DNA of 11,182 bases from Saprospiraceae bacterium (GTDB taxonomy: Bacteria > Bacteroidota > Bacteroidia > Chitinophagales > Saprospiraceae), in the NCBI GenBank assembly GCA_014379665.1, contig JACMLK010000487.1, positions 1 to 11,182 of the forward strand, read 5' to 3'. Made by a program: the position numbers and the translations under genes. The notes beneath the pieces were generated by a model. The model did not search any database and had not been told where the DNA came from. It worked only from the letters and a program-made list of their open reading frames with translations. Of the stretch, positions 1 to 6,866 are shown piece after piece. How positions within the stretch are numbered: position 1 is the stretch's first letter; each line of letters opens with the position of its first letter.

Positions 1-192
<192 letters not shown>

Positions 193-237
193 TTAATATG
201 TTAATTGATGGTACTATTAGCCAAGAATTTTTATGGA

Positions 238-268
238 ACCACTTAGGACACTTAGATAAACTAAGAAA
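238..268. repeat. Left inverted-repeat arm of GxxExxY cassette
   Basis: Reads ACCACTTAGGACACTTAG followed by ATAAACTAAGAAA on the plus strand. It is the near reverse complement of 790-819. The arm is built internally of about 9-10 nt units with a CACTTAG or ACTAAG core, so it is also a short degenerate tandem repeat. Confidence 0.75.
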
Positions 269-318
269 TAATAGTTGTATCCTATTTGAACATAGACAGA
301 ATTTCAAAATTAAAAATA

Positions 319-732
319 CTATTCCGGATAATTTTTAAAAATTTCATTAACCATAGGAATTAATCCTTCCTTCACAAGATTTAATACATTGAAATTTATA
401 AGCAATCCTTTTGGAATGTGGTTCAATTTCATGTAAGTTAGTAGCTGCGCTTTATGAATTGGTAAAATTCCATCTTGACTTTTTAATTCGGCGATTACAA
501 GATTTTCTACTATAATATCCTGACGATAATGCCTTTCTATTTGAACACCCTTATAAAAAATGTCTATTCTTTTCTCAACTTCCACAAACACACCTGCACT
601 TCTTAACTCAAGAACCACACAGTCTTTATATATATCTTCAAGTAATCCAGGACCTAGTTCTTTGTGAACTTCAATAGCAGCACCTACAATTTTGTAAGCA
701 AGATTATTAATATAGGCTTTATTAATTTCCAC
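319..732 (-). CDS. GxxExxY family protein (PD-(D/E)XK nuclease-like)
   Basis: 137-aa protein of the GxxExxY family (the PDDEXK_3 group of the PD-(D/E)XK nuclease superfamily). The name-giving motif GLLEDIY is at residues 29-35, after the conserved helix GAAIEVHKELGPG (17-29). The nuclease-like core is visible as Asp72 (RQDIIVEN), Glu82 and Lys84 (AELKSQ), then Gln96 and Tyr100 (KAQLLTYMK). All expected acidic and basic residues are kept, so the fold may be active. The biological role of the family is not established. The start is GTG at 732-730; an in-frame TGA lies five codons upstream and no in-frame ATG gives a family-like N-terminus. It lies between wbpD and wbpB, with no metabolic link to either, and is enclosed by inverted repeats. 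It is more likely a passenger or selfish gene than a polysaccharide gene. Confidence 0.85.
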   Translation of the reverse strand: MEINKAYINNLAYKIVGAAIEVHKELGPGLLEDIYKDCVVLELRSAGVFVEVEKRIDIFYKGVQIERHYRQDIIVENLVIAELKSQDGILPIHKAQLLTYMKLNHIPKGLLINFNVLNLVKEGLIPMVNEIFKNYPE

Positions 733-789
733 CAGTTTGAAAATTCATATTATCTACTTTTAGTTTATCTTAATAACTGGATTTTTTCT

Positions 790-819
790 TTTCTTAGTTT
801 ATTTAGTGCACTTAGTGGT
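790..819. repeat. Right inverted-repeat arm of GxxExxY cassette
   Basis: Reverse complement reads ACCACTAAGTGCACTAA then ATAAACTAAGAAA, matching 238-268 with one gap and five substitutions. It begins only 19 nt after the wbpD stop codon (in the transcribed sense) and about 60 nt before the GxxExxY start codon. Confidence 0.75.
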
Positions 820-838
820 AAAGTAAAATCTTATGACT

Positions 839-1411
839 TTATTTTATCTTTTGGACCATCCCATTTTCTAATCGGTATTGATCTCCATTTTCCGAACATG
901 TAGCATAACCTTGATTATCAAACGTAAGCCTATGGCCATATTCGCTCATCCATCCTATTTGTCTGGCAGGATTTCCAACTACCAGCCCAAAATCAGGTAT
1001 CTCTTTGGTTACCACAGCACCTGCACCAATAAAAGCATATTTACCAATATTATGACCGCAAACAATAGTAGCATTGGCTCCAATGGATGCTCCTTTACCT
1101 ACATGGGTTTTCAGATATTCGTTTTTTCGATTCACAGCACTTCGTGGATTAATCACATTGGTAAATACACAGGATGGTCCCAGAAATACATCATCTTCAC
1201 AAGTAACTCCTGTGTAGATAGATACATTATTCTGAATCTTGACATTATCACCTAAAATAACCTCAGAAGAAATTACAACGTTCTGCCCGATATTGCAGTT
1301 CTTTCCTATTTTACAATTTGGCATAATATGACTGAAATGCCAAATTTTGGTCCCTTCTCCTATGGAGCAACCTTCGTCAATATAAGATGATTCGTGTGCG
1401 AAATAGGACAT
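839..1411 (-). CDS. wbpD: UDP-2-acetamido-3-amino-2,3-dideoxyglucuronate N-acetyltransferase (WbpD/WlbB)
   Basis: 190-aa left-handed beta-helix acyltransferase. Imperfect hexapeptide repeats run from about residue 12 to 148 (IGEGTKIWHFSHI, IGKNCNIGQNVVI, LGDNVKIQNNVSIY, IGANATIVCG, IGKYAFIGAGAVV). The signature block GPSCVFTNVINPRS (78-91) and the end QIGWMSEYG (151-159) mark the WlbB/WbpD type, which transfers acetyl from acetyl-CoA to the 3-amino group of UDP-GlcNAc3NA. The reading frame is open up to an ATG at 1474. I chose the ATG at 1411 because family members start directly with a sequence like MSYFAHESSYIDEG, and the extra 21 residues look unlike any domain. The substrate is made by WbpB and WbpE, both encoded in this operon. 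The stop lies just before the GxxExxY cassette. Confidence 0.88.
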   Translation of the reverse strand: MSYFAHESSYIDEGCSIGEGTKIWHFSHIMPNCKIGKNCNIGQNVVISSEVILGDNVKIQNNVSIYTGVTCEDDVFLGPSCVFTNVINPRSAVNRKNEYLKTHVGKGASIGANATIVCGHNIGKYAFIGAGAVVTKEIPDFGLVVGNPARQIGWMSEYGHRLTFDNQGYATCSENGDQYRLENGMVQKIK

Positions 1412-1474
1412 ATTATTTTGTGGGGTTGATAAACTGGTTAATTTGCGGATTAACGAAATCCTGTTCCTTAACAT

Positions 1475-1676
1475 TTATGAATATAAAATGCGCAATTCGT
1501 TTTATTTAAGGTCTTCTGAAAAAGTCAGATTTGAGAGCTATGTTGATACACGTATTATCCACTGGGTTGCGTTTTGCTGACAACTCTAAGCAGCTTCTAT
1601 TTGCGCGATATAAAAGGTATAAGAATACTTCAATGTAAAAAAGGTGAAGTACATTTTATAAAATATGAAATTCTGA
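1475..1676. other. Intergenic stretch with possible IS-end remnant and a small hairpin
   Basis: The gap between wzz and wbpD holds no convincing gene. The string GGTCTTCTGAAAAAGTC (1510-1526) looks like the terminal repeat of some Bacteroidota insertion sequences, but no second end and no transposase is visible. A short inverted repeat TACTTCA/TGAAGTA (1626-1632 and 1645-1651, 12-nt loop) could form a hairpin in the wzz 3' region. It lacks a following T-run, so I do not call it a terminator. Confidence 0.25.
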
Positions 1677-1735
1677 AACTTAACAAATCCTACAAATCTA
1701 ACAACTCCAACAACTTAGCAAATTATCAATACTTT
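1677..1735. repeat. Degenerate AACAAATC/TTAGCA short-repeat tract downstream of wzz
   Basis: A/C-rich plus-strand tract of variants of an approximately 9-nt unit (AACAAATCC, ACAAATCTA, ACAACTCCA, ACAACTTAGCA). It resembles, in the same orientation, the tract at 2884-2936; both contain AACTTAACAA, CAAATCTAACAA and TTAGCAAAT. It occupies the wzz 3' side, so the two related tracts bracket wzz as imperfect direct repeats. Confidence 0.6.
1693..1721 (-). promoter_or_regulatory. Candidate Bacteroidota promoter inside the repeat tract
   Basis: In the operon sense the sequence reads TTG, an 18-nt spacer, then TAGATTTG, which matches the Bacteroidota -33 TTG and -7 TAnnTTTG pattern. It would drive wbpD with a leader of roughly 280 nt from the 1411 start. 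The repeat unit itself resembles these boxes, so the match may arise from repeat composition. Confidence 0.28.
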
Positions 1736-1747
1736 CAGCATATCCTG

Positions 1748-2836
1748 TTAATTTGCCATCGCATCTACTACAATCTTTCTTCCAATGACAAAACCGGCTG
1801 CAATCAAACCGCCTAATAAGAATCCTTTGATTAATGAAATAAGCAATGACTGGCCTATTGGATCTAGTGGTGGAAATGGCTCGTCTATAATGGTGATATC
1901 AGGAGTTCCGGCTGTCAATGAAAAATCAGCCAGTTCACGGTTTTTTGTTACTTCGGCGTACATGGTTTTAAGCTTTAATATTTCAGTTTCGATCAATCGT
2001 TTTTGGGTCAAAAGATTTGGGTCCGAAAGGCTGCGATGCGAATCAGTAAACCTTGACAATTGATGCTCTTTAGCACTCAGTAATGAAAATATGGAGTCAG
2101 TTTTGTTTTGAACAAATTCAAAAGTAGATTGATTACCTTTGGTACTGCTCAAGGTGTAATAAAGTTTTAGTTCTCTATAAACACTGTTACATATTTCAAT
2201 GGATAATTCTTCATTGACTGTATTAGCCGTAATGGTCAGAATGCCCGTATCCTCATTAAACCCATTGCTAAAAATATAATCTTCAACATTTTTACCACCC
2301 ACCACTTTTCCATATAGCCTTTTAAGAGCTGCCAATTCATCAGTATTAAACGATTTGATGGAGTCTGACTTAAATCTGAATCCTTTCCAGTCTTTTGTCT
2401 TATTGCTCCATTCTTCATCCAATTTGTACAAATCAATCAGATGATTGGCGATGAAATCGGACTTATTCTCTAGCGTGTCAAGGAATATCTTAGAAAAAAG
2501 CATCTTTTGTAGAATATTCCTTGATTTTGATAGTTCAACTATCCTCTCCAAATTTACTTTCCCACCTCTTCCAAGACCAAATGAACCCAAAATACCTGAA
2601 AGACCTCCACCTGTTCCACCACCGTCATTAAGCGTAAAAGTGAGATAAGCCATGTAGGTTACAGGAATTGTCCTGGCTTTATATCCGAAATATATGGCAA
2701 ATGGAATGGCAAAAATAATAATCCACCATTTTTTACCCCAAAGTTCACGCCAGAACTCAAGAATTTTCTCAATGAGTTCTTTCAAGGTAAACTCATCATC
2801 TTTGTATGATGGTGGTGCATGTTGAGGTTGATCCAT
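1748..2836 (-). CDS. wzz: Wzz-type polysaccharide chain-length determinant (kinase-less co-polymerase)
   Basis: 362-aa inner-membrane polysaccharide co-polymerase. A short cytoplasmic N-terminus with an amphipathic segment (FTLKELIEKILEFWREL, 16-32) leads into transmembrane segment 1 (about 37-53). A large periplasmic domain follows, with a Gly-rich stretch at 72-92 and a helical/coiled-coil region at about 235-305. The proline-rich motif IIDEPFPPLDPIG (316-328) precedes transmembrane segment 2 (about 329-352), as is typical of Wzz proteins. The chain ends ten residues later, so there is no Walker A/B tyrosine-kinase domain and the protein is of the short Wzz type rather than Wzc. It would set polymer length, probably together with the SLBB export protein encoded upstream. 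The ATG at 2836 follows an A/T-rich leader without a Shine-Dalgarno. Confidence 0.85.
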   Translation of the reverse strand: MDQPQHAPPSYKDDEFTLKELIEKILEFWRELWGKKWWIIIFAIPFAIYFGYKARTIPVTYMAYLTFTLNDGGGTGGGLSGILGSFGLGRGGKVNLERIVELSKSRNILQKMLFSKIFLDTLENKSDFIANHLIDLYKLDEEWSNKTKDWKGFRFKSDSIKSFNTDELAALKRLYGKVVGGKNVEDYIFSNGFNEDTGILTITANTVNEELSIEICNSVYRELKLYYTLSSTKGNQSTFEFVQNKTDSIFSLLSAKEHQLSRFTDSHRSLSDPNLLTQKRLIETEILKLKTMYAEVTKNRELADFSLTAGTPDITIIDEPFPPLDPIGQSLLISLIKGFLLGGLIAAGFVIGRKIVVDAMAN

Positions 2837-2883
2837 GATGTTTAATTTATGATAACCAGAATGTTTGATTTAGGGTCTGAGCA

Positions 2884-2936
2884 ACTTAACAATTTAGCAA
2901 ATCTAACAAATCCAACAATTTAGCAGTTTAGCAAAT
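2884..2936. repeat. Degenerate AACAAATC/TTTAGCA short-repeat tract upstream of wzz
   Basis: Plus-strand tract of variants of the units AACAATTTAGC, AAATCTAACA and AAATCCAACA, starting immediately after the rfbB stop. It is similar to, and in the same orientation as, the tract at 1677-1735. Repetition is imperfect and spacing irregular, so this is not a CRISPR array. Confidence 0.62.
2898..2926 (-). promoter_or_regulatory. Candidate weak promoter for wzz within the repeat tract
   Basis: In the operon sense CTG, an 18-nt spacer and TAGATTTG are found; the -7 box fits TAnnTTTG while the -33 box differs from TTG at one position. Initiation here would leave a leader of about 55 nt before the wzz ATG. 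The same caution about repeat composition applies as for the tract beyond wzz. Confidence 0.25.
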
Positions 2937-2938
2937 AT

Positions 2939-3985
2939 CTAATGATACATTTTACTATAATATTCCTGATAAGATCCTGAAGTGACATGATCCAGCCATT
3001 CTTTATTATTCAGGTACCAATCAATGGTTTTTTCAATACCGGTTTCAAAAGTCTCCACCGGCAACCAGTCTAATTCTACTTCCATTTTTGTGGCATCAAT
3101 GGCATATCTTAAATCATGACCGGCTCTGTCCGTCACATAAGTAATGAGTTCACGGCTCTCACCCGCCGATCTTCCGAGTTTTCTGTCCATAATATCACAC
3201 AAAAGCTTGATCAGATCAATATTCGTCCATTCATTATGCCCTCCAATATTATATGTTTCTCCTGGCTGCCCTTTATGAAGGATACAATCTATAGCCCTGG
3301 CATGATCTTCTACATATAACCAGTCCCTTATATTTTCTCCTTTACCATAGACCGGCAAACTTTTTTTCTGAATGATGTTATGGATAAAAAGTGGAATCAA
3401 CTTTTCAGGAAAATGATTCGGGCCATAGTTATTACTACAATTTGAAATAACTACCGGCATGTGGTACGTATGATAAAACGCTCTGACAAAATGGTCAGCA
3501 CTTGCTTTTGAAGCGGAATATGGTGACCTCGGGTCATAAGCAGTTTTTTCTGTAAAAAGGTCAAAACCCATATTCAACGAACCATATACTTCATCAGTAG
3601 ATACCTGGTAAAACAACTTACCTTCATAATTTTCTTGCCAGTGTTTTTTGGCTACCTGCAATAAATTGGCAGTTCCCAGTACATTAGTCTTGATAAATAC
3701 CAGTGGATCTTTGATAGATCTGTCAACGTGTGACTCAGCCGCAAGATGAACTACATGGGTGATATTATGTTTTGTAAAGATTTCATCCAGCAAAGACTCA
3801 TCTCCAATGTCACCTTTGACGAAGGTGTAATTAGGACTTTGATCCACATCCTTTAAGTTTTCCAGATTGCCGGCATAAGTCAACAAGTCCAGATTGATAA
3901 TTTGGTATGCCGGATAGTGAGTGACTAGTCTTCTGACTATATGGGAGCCTATAAATCCTGCTCCGCCTGTGATGAGGATATTCAT
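2939..3985 (-). CDS. rfbB: dTDP-glucose 4,6-dehydratase
   Basis: 348-aa extended short-chain dehydrogenase (RmlB/RfbB), the usual length for the family. It shows the NAD-binding loop GGAGFIGSH (7-15), NLDLLTYAGNLENL (31-44), the catalytic Thr-Asp-Glu in QVSTDEVYG (127-135), the YxxxK pair in SPYSASKAS (Tyr156, Lys160), and the substrate-binding stretches NNYGPNHFPEKLIP and GKGENIRDWLYVEDH. It converts dTDP-glucose to dTDP-4-keto-6-deoxyglucose in the cytoplasm, the branch point to rhamnose, fucosamine-like and amino-deoxy sugars. The partners RmlA, RmlC and RmlD are not in the window, so the end product cannot be told. It starts at ATG 3985, directly after a pyrimidine-rich (in sense) repeat tract, and is followed by another repeat tract after the stop. 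Confidence 0.93.
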   Translation of the reverse strand: MNILITGGAGFIGSHIVRRLVTHYPAYQIINLDLLTYAGNLENLKDVDQSPNYTFVKGDIGDESLLDEIFTKHNITHVVHLAAESHVDRSIKDPLVFIKTNVLGTANLLQVAKKHWQENYEGKLFYQVSTDEVYGSLNMGFDLFTEKTAYDPRSPYSASKASADHFVRAFYHTYHMPVVISNCSNNYGPNHFPEKLIPLFIHNIIQKKSLPVYGKGENIRDWLYVEDHARAIDCILHKGQPGETYNIGGHNEWTNIDLIKLLCDIMDRKLGRSAGESRELITYVTDRAGHDLRYAIDATKMEVELDWLPVETFETGIEKTIDWYLNNKEWLDHVTSGSYQEYYSKMYH

Positions 3986-3988
3986 TTA

Positions 3989-4032
3989 TTTTAAGGTTGA
4001 GGTTTAGACTAAGGTTGAGATTAAGGTTGAGT
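3989..4032. repeat. Solo TAAGGTTGAG repeat tract upstream of rfbB
   Basis: Three copies of TAAGGTTGAG (within 3991-4001, 4009-4019 and 4021-4031) with linking variants GGTTTAGAC and AGAT. The unit resembles the TAAGGTTAAGA family that flanks the four-helix-bundle gene, but no such gene and no complementary arm is near. It lies 3 nt before the rfbB start codon in the leader. The rest of the gap up to the ugd stop (4033-4198) shows only a weak GACCA/TGGTC inverted repeat. Confidence 0.6.
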
Positions 4033-4198
4033 TATTTGGAGATTTGATGGACCGACCACCTACTAAGTATTGGTCAGGCTAGTTAGCAAAAATTGTTTCT
4101 CTGCACTTCTTTTACTTTCTTTATAGAGGACACTTTAAGCCCTGATTTATACTATTCATCAGTTCTACAAATCACGAAATAAGCAGTATTGCAAATAA

Positions 4199-5500
4199 TC
4201 ACCTCCCAATACTATCATAATAAAATCCCATGGCTTTGGTTTCATCCACATCATATACATTGCGCCCATCAAAAATAACCGGTGCATTCATAATGGATTT
4301 CATGGCATTAAAATCGGGTGTTCGAAATACGTTCCACTCTGTGATTATGGCAAGTGCATCGACACCCTCTATGGCTTTGTACTCATCTGTACAAAATTCA
4401 ACCTGGTCACCAAAGATTTGTATTACATTTTCCATAGCCTCCGGATCATAAGCTTTGACTTTTGCTCCTTTATGAAGTAATCTTGAAATAATGGTCAGTG
4501 CCGGTGCTTCTCTGATGTCGTCAGTATTCGGCTTGAAGGCCAAACCCCAGACTCCTATAGTCTTTCCGGTCAGGTCCCCGTCGAAATATCGTATTATCTT
4601 GTCAGAAAGGATCTCTTTCTGAAGGTCATTGACATGCATCACGGCCTTGAGTATCTTAAAATCATAGCGATTGTCCTGTGCAGATTTAGCCAGTGCCTGT
4701 ACATCTTTTGGAAAACATGATCCACCATATCCCACACCTGGGAAAAGAAATCTTTTACCAATACGACTGTCAGATCCTATTCCTTTGCGTACCATATCCA
4801 CATCAGCTCCGAGTCGTTCACAGAGGTTGGCAATTTCATTCATAAAGCTGATGCGAGTAGCGAGATAGGCATTAGCGGCATATTTGGTCATCTCAGCACT
4901 CCGCTCATCCATAAAAATAATGGGATTGCCTTGTCTGACAAAGGGTTCATACAATGCATTGATCACCTTTTTGGCTTTCTCTGATGACGTACCTACCACT
5001 ACTCTGTCGGGCTTCATAAAGTCGTCTACGGCTACCCCCTCGCGCAGAAACTCGGGATTGGAAACCACGTCAAACAACTCATGATCGAGTTTCTCAAGCA
5101 GGACTTCTTTCACTTTTTCAGCAGTGCCTACCGGCACTGTACTTTTATCGACAATGACTTTGTAATCGGTGATGATTGATGAAAGATCTTTGGCTACTTT
5201 AAGTACAAAAGAAAGGTCAGCAGATCCGTCCTCACCGGGAGGGGTAGGTAAGGCCAGAAATATGATTTTAGCTTCTTTGATTCCTTCAGCCAGATCAGTA
5301 GTGAAGTGTAATCTACCCTGCCTGGTATTGCGTTCAAAAAGAATTTCAAGCCCGGGTTCATAAATTGGCACGTAACCATTTTTCATTTTTTCCACTTTGG
5401 CGGCATCAATATCCACACAAGTCACATAATTGCCTGATTCTGCAAAACATGTTCCCGATACTAAACCTACGTACCCTGTACCAATTACGGCAATTTTCAT
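4199..5500 (-). CDS. ugd: UDP-glucose 6-dehydrogenase
   Basis: 433-aa UDP-sugar dehydrogenase that oxidises UDP-glucose to UDP-glucuronate with two NAD+. Seen in order: the Rossmann loop GTGYVGLVSG (7-16), NPEFLREG with Glu150 and Glu154, Lys206 and Asn210 in EMTKYAANAYLA, the active-site loop GVGYGGSCFPKD (255-266) with nucleophile Cys262, and WGLAFKPNTDDIREAP. The GGSCFPKD form is typical of UDP-glucose enzymes, whereas UDP-GlcNAc/ManNAc dehydrogenases (WbpA, WecC) usually carry GGHCIPVDP. I therefore do not call it wbpA despite the neighbouring wbpB/D/E genes; substrate choice remains an inference from motif. It starts at ATG 5500 in an A/T-rich leader with no Shine-Dalgarno. Length and motifs are complete. 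Confidence 0.92.
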   Translation of the reverse strand: MKIAVIGTGYVGLVSGTCFAESGNYVTCVDIDAAKVEKMKNGYVPIYEPGLEILFERNTRQGRLHFTTDLAEGIKEAKIIFLALPTPPGEDGSADLSFVLKVAKDLSSIITDYKVIVDKSTVPVGTAEKVKEVLLEKLDHELFDVVSNPEFLREGVAVDDFMKPDRVVVGTSSEKAKKVINALYEPFVRQGNPIIFMDERSAEMTKYAANAYLATRISFMNEIANLCERLGADVDMVRKGIGSDSRIGKRFLFPGVGYGGSCFPKDVQALAKSAQDNRYDFKILKAVMHVNDLQKEILSDKIIRYFDGDLTGKTIGVWGLAFKPNTDDIREAPALTIISRLLHKGAKVKAYDPEAMENVIQIFGDQVEFCTDEYKAIEGVDALAIITEWNVFRTPDFNAMKSIMNAPVIFDGRNVYDVDETKAMGFYYDSIGR

Positions 5501-5652
5501 TTAATATTATTAAGTTTTAGCGTTGTTTGAATTCTTTTAATGATAGGAATGACTTGTAAATGACGCTTCTCTTGTGTACTTACCCATTCCATTTTTTATC
5601 TATTTTGCAAAGGTCATCATTTGGATAATTTGCAACTAAACAAATCTGACAG
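5501..5652. other. Intergenic region between wbpE and ugd, no gene
   Basis: 152 nt of ordinary A/T-rich leader with no repeat tract, unlike most other gaps here. A partial promoter-like pair (TTG and GACCTTTG, 17-nt spacing) exists in the operon sense but departs from the TAnnTTTG consensus, so no promoter is called. Confidence 0.3.
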
Positions 5653-6777
5653 CTATGAAAAAAATGTTTTCACTTTATCTGTAATATAATTCAATTGCAT
5701 ATCATCCATCTCTGTATGAATGGGCAAAGAAATCACTTCTCTGCAAAGTTCTTCTGTGACCGGTAAAAATTCCAGACCATTGGAAGATGCTTTGAAAGCT
5801 TCCTGTTTGTACAATGGCACAGGATAATAGATCATATTTGGAATATTCTGGTCATCAAGATACTTCTTTAACTGGTCTCTTCTGCCATCTTTTACTTTGA
5901 GTGTATATTGATGAAAGACATGAGTGGAATAAGATGCACGATAAGGAGTTTCAAGTGCTTCAGTATCTGCAAATGAGGCGTCATAAAAATCTGCTACCTT
6001 TATTCTTGAATTGCAATATCCGTCAAGATTCCTGAGTTTTACTGAAAGTATGGCGGCCTGAATCGAATCCAATCTGGAATTGCACCCAACGACATCATGA
6101 TAATACCTGACAGACTGACCATGATTGGCTATTTTATAAAGCAAAGCTCCCAATTCATTGTCATTGGTAAAAATCGCTCCGCCATCACCATAGCATCCCA
6201 GATTTTTTGATGGATAAAATGATGTACATCCTATATGACCTGTTGTTCCGGTTTTTACTAAACGTCCGTCACGAAAGATATAATCCCCTCCAATGGCTTG
6301 TGCATTATCTTCAATGACATACAAATGATGCGCTTCAGCAATTTTCATGATATTCTCCATGTCTGCTGATTGTCCGAATAAATGAACAGGTACAATAGCT
6401 CTTGTTTTTGAAGTAATCGCTGACCTTATACTTTCTGTATTGATATTAAAAGTATCCCCATCTACATCTACCATGACTGGAATTAAACCCAGCAATGCGA
6501 TCACTTCTGCGGTCGCCACATAAGTAAATGCCGGTACGATGACCTCATCTCCGGGTTTTAAGCCCAAAGCCATCATTGCGATCTGTAGAGCATCGGTACC
6601 ATTGGCACATGGTGTGACATGTTTTACCCCAAGATATGTTTCAAACTCATGTTGAAATTGTTTTACTTTTGGTCCGTTGATAAAAGCTGTAGTATCGATT
6701 ACCTCTTGAATACCACGATCTATCTCTTCTTTTATTTTTAAATATTGGGACTTTACGTCCACCATTTGGATATTCAT
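5653..6777 (-). CDS. wbpE: UDP-2-acetamido-2-deoxy-3-oxo-glucuronate aminotransferase (WbpE/WlbC; DegT/DnrJ/EryC1 family)
   Basis: 374-aa PLP-dependent sugar aminotransferase. Visible features are CANGTDALQIAMMALG (57-72) for phosphate and PLP contacts, PGDEVIVPAFTYVATAEVIAL (75-95), Asp157 in VIEDNAQAIG, the Schiff-base lysine Lys191 in TSFYPSKNLGCYGDGG, and NSRLDSIQAAIL. The blocks GPKVKQFQ, GLIPVMVDVD and FYPSKNLGCYGDGGAIFTND match my memory of WbpE/WlbC, which moves an amino group from glutamate to C3 of the keto sugar made by WbpB. The wbpB and wbpD genes in the operon support this over a generic PseC/ArnB assignment. The start is ATG 6777; a second Met at codon 5 is possible. The leader contains one arm of the four-helix-bundle cassette. 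Confidence 0.85.
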   Translation of the reverse strand: MNIQMVDVKSQYLKIKEEIDRGIQEVIDTTAFINGPKVKQFQHEFETYLGVKHVTPCANGTDALQIAMMALGLKPGDEVIVPAFTYVATAEVIALLGLIPVMVDVDGDTFNINTESIRSAITSKTRAIVPVHLFGQSADMENIMKIAEAHHLYVIEDNAQAIGGDYIFRDGRLVKTGTTGHIGCTSFYPSKNLGCYGDGGAIFTNDNELGALLYKIANHGQSVRYYHDVVGCNSRLDSIQAAILSVKLRNLDGYCNSRIKVADFYDASFADTEALETPYRASYSTHVFHQYTLKVKDGRRDQLKKYLDDQNIPNMIYYPVPLYKQEAFKASSNGLEFLPVTEELCREVISLPIHTEMDDMQLNYITDKVKTFFS

Positions 6778-6790
6778 GTGTTGAGATTAT

Positions 6791-6826
6791 TTAAGATTAA
6801 GGTTAAGGTTAAGATTAAGATTAAGG
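6791..6826. repeat. TTAAGG/TTAAGA hexamer tract, left flank of four-helix-bundle cassette
   Basis: Six consecutive hexamers of TTAAGR type (TTAAGA, TTAAGG, TTAAGG, TTAAGA, TTAAGA, TTAAGG) on the plus strand, between the wbpE start and the four-helix-bundle stop. In the operon sense it is the pyrimidine arm. Confidence 0.75.
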
Positions 6827-6866
6827 GGGAGCATGAAGAAGATTATGTTTAAGCAAGTATTTGAGA

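Larger units (their letters stand above)
238..819 (-). mobile_element. GxxExxY cassette bounded by inverted repeats
   Basis: A 582-bp unit sits between wbpD and wbpB. It consists of one small GxxExxY gene (319-732) and terminal inverted repeats at 238-268 and 790-819. The arms match over about 30 nt with one gap and five substitutions, including a perfect 12-nt run ATAAACTAAGAA. In an operon transcript the arms would pair into a long stem with the gene in the loop. No transposase is present. Mobility is inferred from the boundary repeats, the orphan gene and its position inside an otherwise functional pathway operon. No target-site duplication could be identified with certainty. Confidence 0.5.

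Noticed and set aside
664..903. 79-codon open frame on the plus strand
   Set aside because: It overlaps the GxxExxY start, the right repeat arm and the wbpD end on the opposite strand; no domain.
878..1255. 125-codon open frame on the plus strand
   Set aside because: Antisense to the hexapeptide repeats of wbpD; its translation is low-information and matches no family.
1412..1474. N-terminal extension of wbpD from the upstream ATG
   Set aside because: The extra 21 residues have no counterpart in the family as I know it, and the internal ATG gives the usual WbpD N-terminus; the longer form cannot be fully excluded.
1574..1816. 80-codon open frame on the plus strand in the wzz-wbpD gap
   Set aside because: Its second half translates the repeat tract and the end of wzz in antisense; there is no family resemblance and the composition is biased to Asn, Ser and Tyr.
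2884..2936. CRISPR-like array
   Set aside because: Units are about 9 nt, degenerate and contiguous, without unique spacers; no cas gene is nearby.
4046..4080. Terminator hairpin GACCA/TGGTC after ugd
   Set aside because: Only a 5-bp core (7 bp with a wobble), a 12-nt loop and no T-run in the sense direction.
4199..5500. Assignment as wbpA (UDP-GlcNAc 6-dehydrogenase)
   Set aside because: The active-site motif is GGSCFPKD, not GGHCIPVDP, and overall motifs fit UDP-glucose 6-dehydrogenase.
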